From: Streptomyces sp. A 4/2
Lineage (GTDB): Bacteria > Actinomycetota > Actinomycetes > Streptomycetales > Streptomycetaceae
DNA length: 64,000 nucleotides
Direction of reading: 5' to 3'
Assembly (NCBI RefSeq): GCF_940670765.1
Contig: NZ_CALNVW010000010.1
Span: 1-64,000 of the forward strand
A program made the translations under genes and the position numbers. Positions 17,862 to 25,773 of the stretch are shown here, one piece after another. The notes below the pieces were generated by a model that had not been told where the DNA came from, ran no database searches, and saw only the letters and a program-made list of their open reading frames with translations. The stretch's first letter is position 1. The number at the start of each line of letters is the position of its first letter.

Positions 17862-18317
17862 ATGCGACGTATCACCAGCAAGCTCAGCGCCCTCGCGGCG
17901 GTCGCGCTGCTCGCCTTCACGACCACCTCGGCCGCCCGCGCCGACGACCAGGGCAACGCGACCCATGTCGAGGTGGCCCCGGCGTACTTCAAGATGCAGG
18001 ACATCCGCCACGACAGCTTCGTCATCAAGCTCACGGACCCCGTCAGGATCGCGGACGCCCGGGAGATCGTCCGGAGCGGAAGCCGCAAGATCGTCATCGG
18101 CCGGATCGTGAAGAGCCGTGCGGACTACAACGCGCAGTGGTCCTACCACTACAACCCCGACTCGGTCACCTTCGCCGATGCGGCGATGGAGGTGTGCGAC
18201 TCCACGATCAGCTTCACCGAGGGGCACCTCGACCAGGCGGGCGGCGGCCCCTTCCTGCCCGGTCTGTACTGGTGCCCCTGGACGGGACGCCTGACCGAAG
18301 AGGTTGCCGGACGGTAG
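17862..18317 (+). CDS. Secreted BP74-like protein
   Basis: A 151-residue exported protein. A Sec signal peptide covers about residues 1-28 (MRRITSKLSALAAVALLAF... cleavage near ARA/DD). The mature part, FVIKLTDPVRIADAREIV, NAQWSYHYNPDSVTFADAAM, FLPGLYWCPWTGRL, resembles the BP74 domain named after a Dictyostelium protein and common in secreted Streptomyces proteins sometimes labelled calmodulin-binding. Two Cys (in EVCDS and YWCPW) may form a disulfide. The molecular role is unknown. It is monocistronic and converges on the surface protein gene at 18463. Confidence 0.78.
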   Translation: MRRITSKLSALAAVALLAFTTTSAARADDQGNATHVEVAPAYFKMQDIRHDSFVIKLTDPVRIADAREIVRSGSRKIVIGRIVKSRADYNAQWSYHYNPDSVTFADAAMEVCDSTISFTEGHLDQAGGGPFLPGLYWCPWTGRLTEEVAGR

Positions 18318-18327
18318 TCACGCCGGG

Positions 18328-18383
18328 ACCACGGGATCACGGGACCACAGGACTACGGGACCAACTGACCACGGGACCACGCA
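18328..18383. repeat. Seven tandem copies of an 8-bp unit
   Basis: Degenerate ACCACGGG units start at 18328, 18336, 18344, 18352, 18360, 18368 and 18376. They are non-coding, between two convergent genes. Confidence 0.8.
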
Positions 18384-18394
18384 CCCACAGCACT

Positions 18395-18434
18395 GAGCGC
18401 CACAGCCGATGTTCCCCCGCCGGCTGCGGCGCTC
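18395..18434. terminator. Bidirectional terminator
   Basis: A 14-bp stem with one mismatch (18395-18408 with 18421-18434) between the convergent BP74-like and surface protein genes. Confidence 0.75.
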
Positions 18435-18462
18435 CGTGCTGTGTGCGGGCCTGTGGCCGTGG

Positions 18463-20457
18463 TCAGTTGGTGAAGTAGAAGTACTTCCAGGCGCCGTTGG
18501 TCGTCGAGTTGACCGTGTCGCCCGACGAACTGTTCACGTACGACGACCGCATGCGCATCTTGTACCCGGTCGTGTGCGTCCCGGCCAGCTGCACCGCGGA
18601 CTTCCCGTCGGAGGCGAGCTTGAAGTACTGCGAGCCCCCGGAGCGCCACTTGCCCTGGGCGTAGACCTCCAGGGTGAGCTTCTGCGCGCGGTTCTTGTAC
18701 GCGGTCATGGTGGTCGTGAAGAGCGGGTTCGTCTTCTTGTGGAAGTACGCGTACGACGTCGAGCCGATCCTGGCCGTCCGGTACTGGCGGGACACCGAGG
18801 TGGAGATCTTCACCTGGGCGTACGCCGTCGACTTGACGGTCTTCGACGCGTACCGGGCGTCGCCCGTGAACACGGCGCTGACCGCGGTGTCGCGGGTCAT
18901 CGCGACGGTGACCGACAGGTCGCCCTTCGCGTTGACCTTGCCCGTCTTCACCAGCTTCTTCGGCTTGTCCGCGCCGAACGGGTCCGACCAGAGCTGGACC
19001 GTCCGGTTCTTGTACGTGGAGCCGAGGTGGGCGGTGAAGGAGACCTTGGTGTTGTACGCGTAGAGCTTGCCGTTGCGGTTCAGGGTCAGCGTGGGCGTGG
19101 CCCGCGAGACGGCGACCGAGGCCGAGCCCGAGGCCGCCGTGTGTGTGGCGTCGCCCGCGTACGACACCTTGTAGGTGACCTTGCCGCCCGCGGGCGGGGT
19201 GTCGGCGAAGGAGAACGCGCCGCCCGCGCCGAGCTTCTTCGTACCGAGCGACTTGCCGCCCGGTGAGTCGACATCGGTCCGGGTGACGGTCACCGGAGTC
19301 CCGGACGGGAGCGGAACGGTGGCCGTGACGGTGCCCTTGACCGTGAGGGACTTGGCGCGGGTGGCCTTGGAGGGGGCGGTGACGGTCACCTTCGGCGCCG
19401 ACTTGCCCGGCTCGGCCAGTACGCGCAGGGAGAAGGCGTTAGCACTGTTCTCGGAGACCGCGAACAGCCGGCTGCTGTCCGGTGCCCAGGCCAGGCCACC
19501 CTTCACCAGGAGGTCCGAGCCGCTGCTCGTTCCGGTGTTGGGGAAGTCGTACTCCCGGACCGGCTTGCCCGCGCCGGGGCTGAAGATGTGGACGTCCGGC
19601 TCGTACGAGGAGTCGGTGCCCGCGGCGACCGTGCCGTTGGGCGCGATGGCCACGGCGTTCGGGTACGAGGTGGTGGTGTACTGGCCGACCTTGGAGAGGT
19701 CCGTGGTGGAGAAGACCGGGTGGTAGTACGGGGAGCCGCTCGCCGTGACGAGTTGGCCGCCGTCCGGGGTGAGTGCCAGGTCGGACAGGTTCTCGCTGTC
19801 GCTCGGGTTCCAACTCGCCTTGCGCAGAGTGGTCTTGCCGTCGGCCACCGAGTACACGGCCAGGGTCGCCGGACTCATGCCCGGCTCCCCGACGGCCAGT
19901 ACGTCGGGCGCTCCCGGTGCCGAGGCCAGCAGCGGTGAGTAGTACCAGGACTGGCCGTCGTCCTGCGCGAGCGTGACGACCGGCTCGTCCCCGGAGAGGT
20001 CCAGCGAGCCGATGTGACCCGAGTAGTCGGCCTGGTAGCCGAACCAGAGCGTGCTGCCGGTGCGCGCCAGATGGCGGGGATTGTCCGCCCCGGGCAGTGC
20101 GTAACTCCGGGTCTCCGTGGGCTTCTCGGTGTTCACGGAGACGATGGCGTCCTGGTCCGCCACGGCCGCGTACACCTGGCCGGAGTCGGCGGACAGCTCC
20201 AGCCCGGTCACCCCGGGCAGCCCGGCGAGGGTCGTGACGACCGTGCCCGCGTAATCGGTGACGACGATCTTGCCGCTCGTCGGGTCACTGATGAAGACGT
20301 GCTGGTGGACCCCATCCACCAGCACGTCGCCGACGGACTTCACCGGCAGGAGCTTGCTGGAATCGGCTGCGGCCGACCCCGCCGCGCCCGTGATGAGCGC
20401 GACGGAGCTGAACAGGACCGCGAGCGCTGTCGCGGCCGGAAGAGTGCGCGTACGCAC
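18463..20457 (-). CDS. Secreted beta-propeller and Ig-like repeat protein
   Basis: A 664-residue exported protein. A Sec signal peptide covers about residues 1-33 (ALAVLFSSVALITGAAGSAAA). Residues about 40-345 form a YVTN/WD40-like beta propeller (repeated patterns such as VFISDPTSGKIVVTD and LELSADSGQVYAAV). Residues about 350-560 hold two or three bacterial Ig-like domains (SLTVKGTVTATVPLPSGTPV; KVTYKVSYAGDATHTAASGS; AVSAVFTGDARYASKTVKS). It ends in a Tyr- and Ser-rich domain. There is no sortase motif. GTG 20457 is chosen because it begins the signal peptide. It is probably a cell-surface or extracellular binding protein; the ligand is unknown. Confidence 0.82.
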   Translation of the reverse strand: MRTRTLPAATALAVLFSSVALITGAAGSAAADSSKLLPVKSVGDVLVDGVHQHVFISDPTSGKIVVTDYAGTVVTTLAGLPGVTGLELSADSGQVYAAVADQDAIVSVNTEKPTETRSYALPGADNPRHLARTGSTLWFGYQADYSGHIGSLDLSGDEPVVTLAQDDGQSWYYSPLLASAPGAPDVLAVGEPGMSPATLAVYSVADGKTTLRKASWNPSDSENLSDLALTPDGGQLVTASGSPYYHPVFSTTDLSKVGQYTTTSYPNAVAIAPNGTVAAGTDSSYEPDVHIFSPGAGKPVREYDFPNTGTSSGSDLLVKGGLAWAPDSSRLFAVSENSANAFSLRVLAEPGKSAPKVTVTAPSKATRAKSLTVKGTVTATVPLPSGTPVTVTRTDVDSPGGKSLGTKKLGAGGAFSFADTPPAGGKVTYKVSYAGDATHTAASGSASVAVSRATPTLTLNRNGKLYAYNTKVSFTAHLGSTYKNRTVQLWSDPFGADKPKKLVKTGKVNAKGDLSVTVAMTRDTAVSAVFTGDARYASKTVKSTAYAQVKISTSVSRQYRTARIGSTSYAYFHKKTNPLFTTTMTAYKNRAQKLTLEVYAQGKWRSGGSQYFKLASDGKSAVQLAGTHTTGYKMRMRSSYVNSSSGDTVNSTTNGAWKYFYFTN

Positions 20458-20811
20458 GATAGTGGCCCCCCACTTGAGAGCCGCCCCGTCGAGTGGGGGC
20501 GGTGATCGCAGATTAGGGCATGCGACTGACAGGGGGCACACAGTTTCGGGGCGCCCCCACTTCGTCGTGGATGCCGAGTCGAGCCAACTGTGGCGGTTCG
20601 AACCGCCCCTCGATCTCGGGCGACCGACGGCGGCGGCAGCTCTCGACCGGCCGTCCGTGCTGCGGGCCGGTCGTTCAGCTTTTGCCGCGCCTCGTGGGGC
20701 GTGGTGTCGGACCTCACCGATACGGTCGTTCCGTGAGGCCTTCGGGGGCGTGCACTGTCAGAGGGTTCGTCCCGACTGAGCCGAAGTCGGTCCCGGCTGT
20801 GTCGGTCGGTC
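20458..20811. other. Intergenic gap with no gene seen
   Basis: 354 nt between the surface protein start and the CMD gene stop. It contains an 8-bp dyad (CCCCCACT with AGTGGGGG near 20466-20498) close to the surface protein promoter, and no ORF with convincing codon bias. Confidence 0.55.
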
Positions 20812-21345
20812 TTATGCGAACGCCTTGAGCTGGTCGTTCAGCGGGGCGCCGGTCAGCCGGTTGGCGAAGGTGGAGAGGGTGTACGTGCTGATACCGAGGA
20901 CGATCTCCAGGGCGTTCCGGGCCGTGTAGCCGTGGTCGAGGAACTGCTGGACGCGCGCGTCGGCGACGCCTCCGGCGGTGGCGAGCACCTCCAGGGTGAA
21001 GAGGCGAAGTTCCTCCAACTTCGCATCGGGCAGCGACTGCTGGGCGCGCAGGGCCGCGATGAGGGCGGGGTCGGCCTGCATCGCCGTGAGCTTCTGGGTG
21101 TGCATGGCCACGCAGAACTCGCACGCGTTGCGGGCGGCGATGGTGAGGATCAGGGTCTCGCGGTCCAGCTGGTCGAGCGTGGTCGACTCGAAGAGGGCGC
21201 TGAGCTTGAGGAAGCCTTCGAGGGCTTGGGGCGAGGTGGCCAGCAGGGCCACGGGTGACGGGAGGAAGCCGAGCCGGTCGGTGGTCGCCTGCAGGGCGCG
21301 GCGGGAGGCGGCGGGGGCGGACTCGATGGTGTGGTGCGGGAACAT
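20812..21345 (-). CDS. Carboxymuconolactone decarboxylase / AhpD-like family protein
   Basis: A 177-residue all-helical protein of the CMD/AhpD superfamily. The core motif is LILTIAARNACEFCVAMHTQKL, containing CxxC plus the downstream His of the AhpD redox centre, which suggests peroxidase-type thiol chemistry rather than decarboxylation. ATG 21345 follows GAAAGG. It is divergent from a MarR regulator; the 90-nt gap between them contains a perfect 12-bp palindrome, so it is probably controlled by that regulator and may respond to oxidants or electrophiles. Confidence 0.85.
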   Translation of the reverse strand: MFPHHTIESAPAASRRALQATTDRLGFLPSPVALLATSPQALEGFLKLSALFESTTLDQLDRETLILTIAARNACEFCVAMHTQKLTAMQADPALIAALRAQQSLPDAKLEELRLFTLEVLATAGGVADARVQQFLDHGYTARNALEIVLGISTYTLSTFANRLTGAPLNDQLKAFA

Positions 21346-21368
21346 GGCGGGCCTTTCGGGGTCGGGCT

Positions 21369-21431
21369 AAACTCGACAACGTGATTGACGAAAATGCGAT
21401 GGACGAAAACGTAAACCAGGTTGTCGAGTTT
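21369..21431. promoter_or_regulatory. Candidate operator between CMD and MarR genes
   Basis: Perfect inverted arms AAACTCGACAAC (21369-21380) and GTTGTCGAGTTT (21420-21431) are 39 nt apart. Between them lie two direct repeats, TTGACGAAAATG (21385-21396) and TGGACGAAAACG (21400-21411), offset by 15 nt. The right arm ends 4 nt before the MarR start and the left arm begins 24 nt from the CMD start, which fits an autoregulatory site controlling both genes. Confidence 0.65.
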
Positions 21432-21435
21432 TGCA

Positions 21436-21942
21436 ATGTCTGAGGCCGGGGCGGGGGCGAGCGCTGGGGCCGACGGGCGCGGGTTCGAGCTGCCGATGCT
21501 GCTGTTCGCCGGGTTCCGCTCGATGGTCGACGCCCTGCATGCGCGGCTGGCCGACGAGGGGCACCCGGACGTACGGCCCGCGTACGGCTTCGCGATGCAG
21601 GCGATCGGGCTGCGCGGCGCGACGGCCAGCGAGGTGGGGCGGCGGCTCGGCGTCTCCAAGCAGGCGGCGGGCAAGACCGTGGAACGGCTGGAGGCGCTGG
21701 GCTACGCCGAGCGCGCCGCCGACCCCGCCGACGGCCGCCGCAAGCTGGTGCTGCTCACGCCGCGCGGGGTGGAGGTGCTGGTGCGGTCGGGGCAGATCTT
21801 CGACGAGCTGTACGCGCAGTGGGCCCAGGTGCTGGGCGCGGAACGGCTCGCCGGGATGGAGGCGGACCTGCGGGCCGTGGTCCCCGGCTCCGCGTCCGGG
21901 GGCGGCTTCCGGGTGGATGTGGCCGGGTGGTTCGGCGGGTAG
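21436..21942 (+). CDS. MarR family transcriptional regulator
   Basis: A 168-residue winged-helix regulator. The HTH is GATASEVGRRLGVSKQAAGKTVERLEALGYAERA and the wing is DPADGRRKLVLLTPRG. An Ala- and Gly-rich tail precedes the domain. ATG 21436 is preferred over TTG 21421 because the latter lies inside the palindromic operator arm. There is no clear ribosome binding site, so the transcript may be leaderless or nearly so. It is divergent from the CMD enzyme, probably its regulatory target. Confidence 0.85.
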   Translation: MSEAGAGASAGADGRGFELPMLLFAGFRSMVDALHARLADEGHPDVRPAYGFAMQAIGLRGATASEVGRRLGVSKQAAGKTVERLEALGYAERAADPADGRRKLVLLTPRGVEVLVRSGQIFDELYAQWAQVLGAERLAGMEADLRAVVPGSASGGGFRVDVAGWFGG

Positions 21943-22120
21943 GAGGGCGCTTGGTGGCCCGGGAGCCATTGACCTGCGGTCCACGGAGCCGGGGCCGTCG
22001 GCGATACGGTCCGGGCGGCGAAATCCGCCCGCCCGGGGGTCGACTCGCCTCTACCCTCGCTCCTCGTGGACGCGAACGATCACCCGCTGAACGTGGTTGA
22101 TGTCGAAGCGACTTGTGGCG

Positions 22121-22957
22121 TCAGGCGATCGGTATCTTGGCGCCGTCCGTGATCGTCCGCAGGAGGACGCTCGTGTACTGGTCGGGCGCCATCTTCCCGG
22201 TGAAGTGAGTGAACGCCGGGGGGCGCTTCGAGCGCAGGCCCCAGTTGGGGTGGAACGACAGGTGGGCGTCGCTGAACGCGGCCCGGTCGGTGCGGTAGTT
22301 CTTGAGGACGAGAAATCCCGGTAGGACGGGGTCGTGGTCCGGGGACGTGGATATCGTCGCGGGGAAGGCGCCGCCGTCGATTCCGCTGTCGAAGGCGGAG
22401 CACCTGGGCGTGGTGCCGTCGGTCCATTCGAGCTGCGCCTCGGCGGTCTTGAGCGTCCGGTCGCGGCTGGATTCGAGTTGGAGCGAGATCTCGGGAAGGA
22501 TGTGCGCGCCCAGGCCGGTCAGGGTGACGGTCAGGGGAAGCACCGTGTCGCGCTTCGGGTCGATCTTGGTGCAGGCGGATCCCAGGACCGCGACTTCCGA
22601 CGTGTTGATGGCCCCGACGGTGTCGGTGGTGACCGGTCCCGACAGCAGCCCGGCGCGGGCCGGCCGCAGCGCGGCCGTGCGGAGGGTGATCCCGTACTCC
22701 AGTCCGTCCTGCTCGGCGATGTGCACGCTCGCCTTGTGCGGCAGGGAGAGGACGCGTGACGCGTCGATGGACGGGGATTCCGAGGGCGAAGGGGAGGGCG
22801 AGGCCGGGGGCGACGCGGAGAAGGGGGCGGGCGTGCTGGTCGTGGCGCCGTCGGAGGCGGCGGGCGTGGGCGCCTTCCGGCACCCGGTGGCCGTACCGGC
22901 GACAACCGCGGTCAGCGCGCATGCGAGCGCCAACGAGGTGAACGAGCTCAACCGCAT
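22121..22957 (-). CDS. Secreted or lipid-anchored protein of unknown function
   Basis: A 278-residue exported protein. The signal segment is SLALACALTAVVAGTATGCRK, with a weak lipobox (ATGC). A Pro- and Ser-rich linker follows (SPPASPSPSPSESPS), then a domain of about 210 residues with two or more Cys (GSACTKID, TPRCSAF) and a beta-rich pattern. I do not recognise the family. ATG 22957 follows GGGGA and begins the signal peptide; the open frame upstream is not used. It may be a wall-associated sensor or binding protein. Confidence 0.72.
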   Translation of the reverse strand: MRLSSFTSLALACALTAVVAGTATGCRKAPTPAASDGATTSTPAPFSASPPASPSPSPSESPSIDASRVLSLPHKASVHIAEQDGLEYGITLRTAALRPARAGLLSGPVTTDTVGAINTSEVAVLGSACTKIDPKRDTVLPLTVTLTGLGAHILPEISLQLESSRDRTLKTAEAQLEWTDGTTPRCSAFDSGIDGGAFPATISTSPDHDPVLPGFLVLKNYRTDRAAFSDAHLSFHPNWGLRSKRPPAFTHFTGKMAPDQYTSVLLRTITDGAKIPIA

Positions 22958-23073
22958 GACGAATCCCCCAGCCTCGGTGGTGTCCCGAGCTGCCCCGGTC
23001 CTGCCGGGCCACCCCAAGTGGCGAGCTTACAAAGGGACTTGACCGGACACCACCACGGAATTCCGCCGTGCCG

Positions 23074-23850
23074 TCAGTCCCACCAGAACGACCACGCGGG
23101 CTGTCCGAGCACGACCTTCTCCGCGTAGGCCTGGATCGACCTGTGGGCGCTCTGGGTGAGGTTGTCCGGGCAGAACGCGAAGTGCTCGGCGGCGACCGCC
23201 TCGGCCTCTTCCTGTGTGGTCGGCGGGGATGCCACCGAGACGAACAGTTCGTCGAAGGTGAGGCCCACGACCCGTATCCCGAACCGGTCCTCCCAGGAGC
23301 GAAGCACCGAACTGATCGCCGCCACGTCGTGCTCGTGGTTGACGGGCCCCGACCAGCCGATGGCGGCCGGTATGTCCGCGCTGCGGCGGGCCGGTACGAG
23401 GGCGGCGCGGACGCTCATCGCCCCGGCCAGCTGCGCGGCGGTTTCGGCGGCCCGCTCGTCGGGGTCGACTCCCGGCACGGAGGCGGGTGCGGGGGCGAGT
23501 CCCGGCCATTCGGCGCCGAACGGGGCGAGCAGCTGGGGCTCGGTGGGGTCGGGCTCCCAGAGGCCCGCGAGGACTTCCTCGGCGTCGTGGTCGCCGGGGT
23601 AGGTCGTGTGGTCCGGGTCCAGCTCCCAGTCCTCCGGCAGCTCGTCCCGGTGGCCGCCGCCTATCAGCAGCGGCTGGAGCCCGGAACTCATCCGGTGGGG
23701 CAGGAGCTGCCGCCAGGTGTCGGCGGTCGCGGCGCCGTCGGCGTACCAGAGCAGGGGCTCGTGCCATGAGCCGTCGGCCGTGGTGTCGACCAGTGTGCCG
23801 GGCGGGAGCGCGCGTACCAGGGACGGGAGTTGATTAGGAAGCGTGGCCAT
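23074..23850 (-). CDS. DUF4253 domain protein
   Basis: A 258-residue cytosolic protein. The C-terminal half carries the DUF4253 pattern: VLRSWEDRFGIRVVGLTFDELFVSVASPPTT, then AEHFAFCPDNLTQ and a Trp-rich end WSFWWD. The N-terminal half is acidic and Pro-rich. The family is common in streptomycetes and often sits near toxin-immunity genes, but no such partner is visible here. ATG 23850 is chosen as the first Met in frame that gives the usual N-terminus. Confidence 0.8.
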   Translation of the reverse strand: MATLPNQLPSLVRALPPGTLVDTTADGSWHEPLLWYADGAATADTWRQLLPHRMSSGLQPLLIGGGHRDELPEDWELDPDHTTYPGDHDAEEVLAGLWEPDPTEPQLLAPFGAEWPGLAPAPASVPGVDPDERAAETAAQLAGAMSVRAALVPARRSADIPAAIGWSGPVNHEHDVAAISSVLRSWEDRFGIRVVGLTFDELFVSVASPPTTQEEAEAVAAEHFAFCPDNLTQSAHRSIQAYAEKVVLGQPAWSFWWD

Positions 23851-23894
23851 GAAGTGACAGTACGTGGGGCCACTGACAACGCAGCAGCGTTGCC

Positions 23895-23960
23895 CTGTCA
23901 TCGGGCGAACAGCGGTCGGCCGACTGCATCGTTGGCCGACCGCTGTTCGCCCGATGACAG
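23895..23960 (-). terminator. Long perfect inverted repeat, probable terminator
   Basis: A perfect 27-bp stem (23895-23921 with 23934-23960) with a 12-nt loop, starting 7 nt after the stop codon of the DUF4232 gene. It is unusually long and exact for a terminator. Confidence 0.75.
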
Positions 23961-23967
23961 AGGTTGA

Positions 23968-24714
23968 TTACTGGAGAGCGGACTCCTCGCTCGACTGCCA
24001 GTAGGTGACCATCGAGCTGTCGCTGAGGGCGAGTCCGGCGGCGCCGGGCGCCGTCACCGTGGTCTGGCCGTCTATCGGGCCCATGTCCCTGCCGTGCAGG
24101 CTGATGGTGAGGGTCTTCTCGCGGTGCGTGTGGGCGCCACTCGGGAGGGCGATGGCGGCGTACGCGGACTGGCCCGGCGCGAGGGTGACCACCGCCTGGG
24201 GCTTGCTGTCCTCGTTGGCTCCGATGGCCGCCTGCGCTCCGGGGTAGCCCACGGTCGGGAAGCCGTAGATGTCGCAGCGGCCACCGGAGGCGTTGACGGC
24301 CTTGATGAGGATGACCGGCAGGGTGCCGCCCGTCTCGACCAGTGCGATCTTGGTGTCGTCGGTGGTGCAGGTGGCGTCGCCCTTGCCCGAGGACGAGCCG
24401 GACGTACCGCCCTTGCCCGAGGACGATCCCGACGTACCGCCGGTGTTCCCGGACGTCCCCGAGGTGCCGGAGGAGCCCGAGCCCTGCGCGGAGGAACCGG
24501 ACTTGCCGCCCGTGGACGCGGACGTGTCGCTCTCCTTGCCCGACGACGACGAGGACGAGGCCGACGAGTCGGACGACGAGGAGTCGGCACTCGTGCTCGT
24601 GCTCGGGGAGTCGGCGGCGTCGTTTCCGGTCGGACCGCAGGCCGCGGTGGCGAGCACGGTCGCTCCGGCGACGGCGAGGAAGGTGAGGGCGCGGCGGGTA
24701 CGGCGGATACGCAT
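23968..24714 (-). CDS. DUF4232 lipoprotein with Ser/Gly-rich linker
   Basis: A 248-residue exported protein. The signal peptide has a lipobox-like LATAAC near residue 26. Residues about 30-112 are nearly all Ser, Gly, Thr, Lys and Asp in repeats such as GTSGSSSGKG. The DUF4232 domain follows, with conserved Cys (ATCTTDDTKIAL, GGRCDIYGFPTVGYPG) and the APGQSAYAAIA motif. DUF4232 proteins are outer-surface proteins of unknown role. The neighbouring gene encodes a linker-less paralogue. Confidence 0.82.
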   Translation of the reverse strand: MRIRRTRRALTFLAVAGATVLATAACGPTGNDAADSPSTSTSADSSSSDSSASSSSSSGKESDTSASTGGKSGSSAQGSGSSGTSGTSGNTGGTSGSSSGKGGTSGSSSGKGDATCTTDDTKIALVETGGTLPVILIKAVNASGGRCDIYGFPTVGYPGAQAAIGANEDSKPQAVVTLAPGQSAYAAIALPSGAHTHREKTLTISLHGRDMGPIDGQTTVTAPGAAGLALSDSSMVTYWQSSEESALQ

Positions 24715-24777
24715 GGAAGATCCCTAACTGGATTCGGTGCTCAAGGCCAACGGTCGGTACGGCAGTGCGCCGGACGG

Positions 24778-25326
24778 TTACCAGACGAGTGCGTCGGCCG
24801 CGGTGGCCTGCCACCAGGTGACGGCGGCGGAGTCGTCGACCCAGGTCTTCTTGGGCACCGCGGGGAAGGCCGTGGAACCGACCGAACCGGCCATGTCGCG
24901 GCCCTGGAAGTTCAGGGACATCTCCTTGGCCCAGTGGCCGCCTTCTGCCCCGTCACCCGCGGAGGTGCGGACACCGGCGTACGCCGACTGGCCGGGCTTC
25001 AGCGTGACGACGGCCTGCGGCCGGCTCTCGTCCAGGGTCCAGACGGCCGCCTGCGGGTGGTCGAAGCCGATGAGCGGGGTGCCGTAGGCGTAGCAGGGGG
25101 TCTTGCCCTTGTTGGTGGTCTTGATCAGCACGTGGTTGATGGGGCGGCTGACCGTCGAGAGCGTGGTCTTGGTGTTGGCAGGGGTGCAGGTCACGGTCTT
25201 GGCGGCCTTCGCCTTGGCCGGTGTGGCAGCGGCGGCGCTGGTCGACAGGCCGGTGAGGGCGAGTACGGCGACCAGGCCGGCGGCGGCTGCGGTGGTGATG
25301 CGGGTGCGGCGGGTGTTCATGTTCAT
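24778..25326 (-). CDS. Secreted DUF4232 protein
   Basis: A 182-residue protein with a Sec signal peptide (about residues 1-33, cleavage after AAA) and a DUF4232 domain: TVTCTPANTKTTL, TPCYAYGTPLIGFDHP, KPGQSAYAGVRT. No lipobox is seen, so it is probably released. It is a paralogue of the adjacent DUF4232 lipoprotein (shared PQAVVTL.PGQSAYA and Q/HGRDM blocks), which points to a local duplication. It sits 63 nt upstream on the same strand, so both may share a transcript. Confidence 0.82.
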   Translation of the reverse strand: MNMNTRRTRITTAAAAGLVAVLALTGLSTSAAAATPAKAKAAKTVTCTPANTKTTLSTVSRPINHVLIKTTNKGKTPCYAYGTPLIGFDHPQAAVWTLDESRPQAVVTLKPGQSAYAGVRTSAGDGAEGGHWAKEMSLNFQGRDMAGSVGSTAFPAVPKKTWVDDSAAVTWWQATAADALVW

Positions 25327-25387
25327 GGTGACTGTTCTCCCCGTAGGTGATGCGTCTGTGGGTGCGGGCGGGTCTGTGCAGGTGCGT

Positions 25388-25476
25388 CTGTGCAGGTGCG
25401 TCTGTGCGTCTGTGCGTCTGTGCGTCTGTGCGTCTGTGCGTCCGTGCAGGTGTGCGTCTGTGCAGGTGTGTCTGTG
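25388..25476. repeat. Simple-sequence repeat, TGCGTCTG unit
   Basis: A run of about ten 8-bp TGCGTCTG or TGCAGGTG units, with five or six exact TGCGTCTG copies in a row at about 25399-25440. It lies in the leader of the DUF4232 gene on the minus strand and next to the small membrane protein gene, and could vary in length by slippage. Confidence 0.85.
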
Positions 25477-25479
25477 TGG

Positions 25480-25662
25480 TCAGAGGTGCGTGATGAGGGC
25501 GACGACCGTGGTGACGGACGCGGCCACTACGCCGAGGGCCAGCCCGTCCACGAGGTCCAGCCCCCAGCGGTTGCTGAGTCCGTGGCATCCGTGCCGGAAG
25601 CGGTTGAACACGAACTCAGCTTGTCGGGCGGCTTGTTCCGGCCGCAATCGTTCCCGGCCCAT
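25480..25662 (-). CDS. Small membrane protein, hypothetical
   Basis: A frame of 60 residues ending RHGCHGLSNRWGLDLVDGLA plus one C-terminal membrane helix (LGVVAASVTTVVALITHL). Its codons are strongly biased to G or C in third position, as in real Streptomyces genes, and an amphipathic part precedes a single helix. The start at ATG 25662 is uncertain because I see no ribosome binding site. It would be divergent from the HTH-membrane protein gene. No family is recognised. Confidence 0.45.
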   Translation of the reverse strand: MGRERLRPEQAARQAEFVFNRFRHGCHGLSNRWGLDLVDGLALGVVAASVTTVVALITHL

Positions 25663-25773
25663 TGGGGACGCTGGAACGCCAACGCGTACTGTGACCTGGG
25701 GGGATGGAACGCCCCTGGAACGCTTGCCTGGAACGCCAGTCCGGGACGCGGGACGCGGGACGAGGGGGGAACG

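Noticed and set aside
23895..23960. Inverted repeat as insertion-sequence or MITE ends
   Set aside because: There is no internal element, no target duplication seen, and it sits where a terminator is expected.
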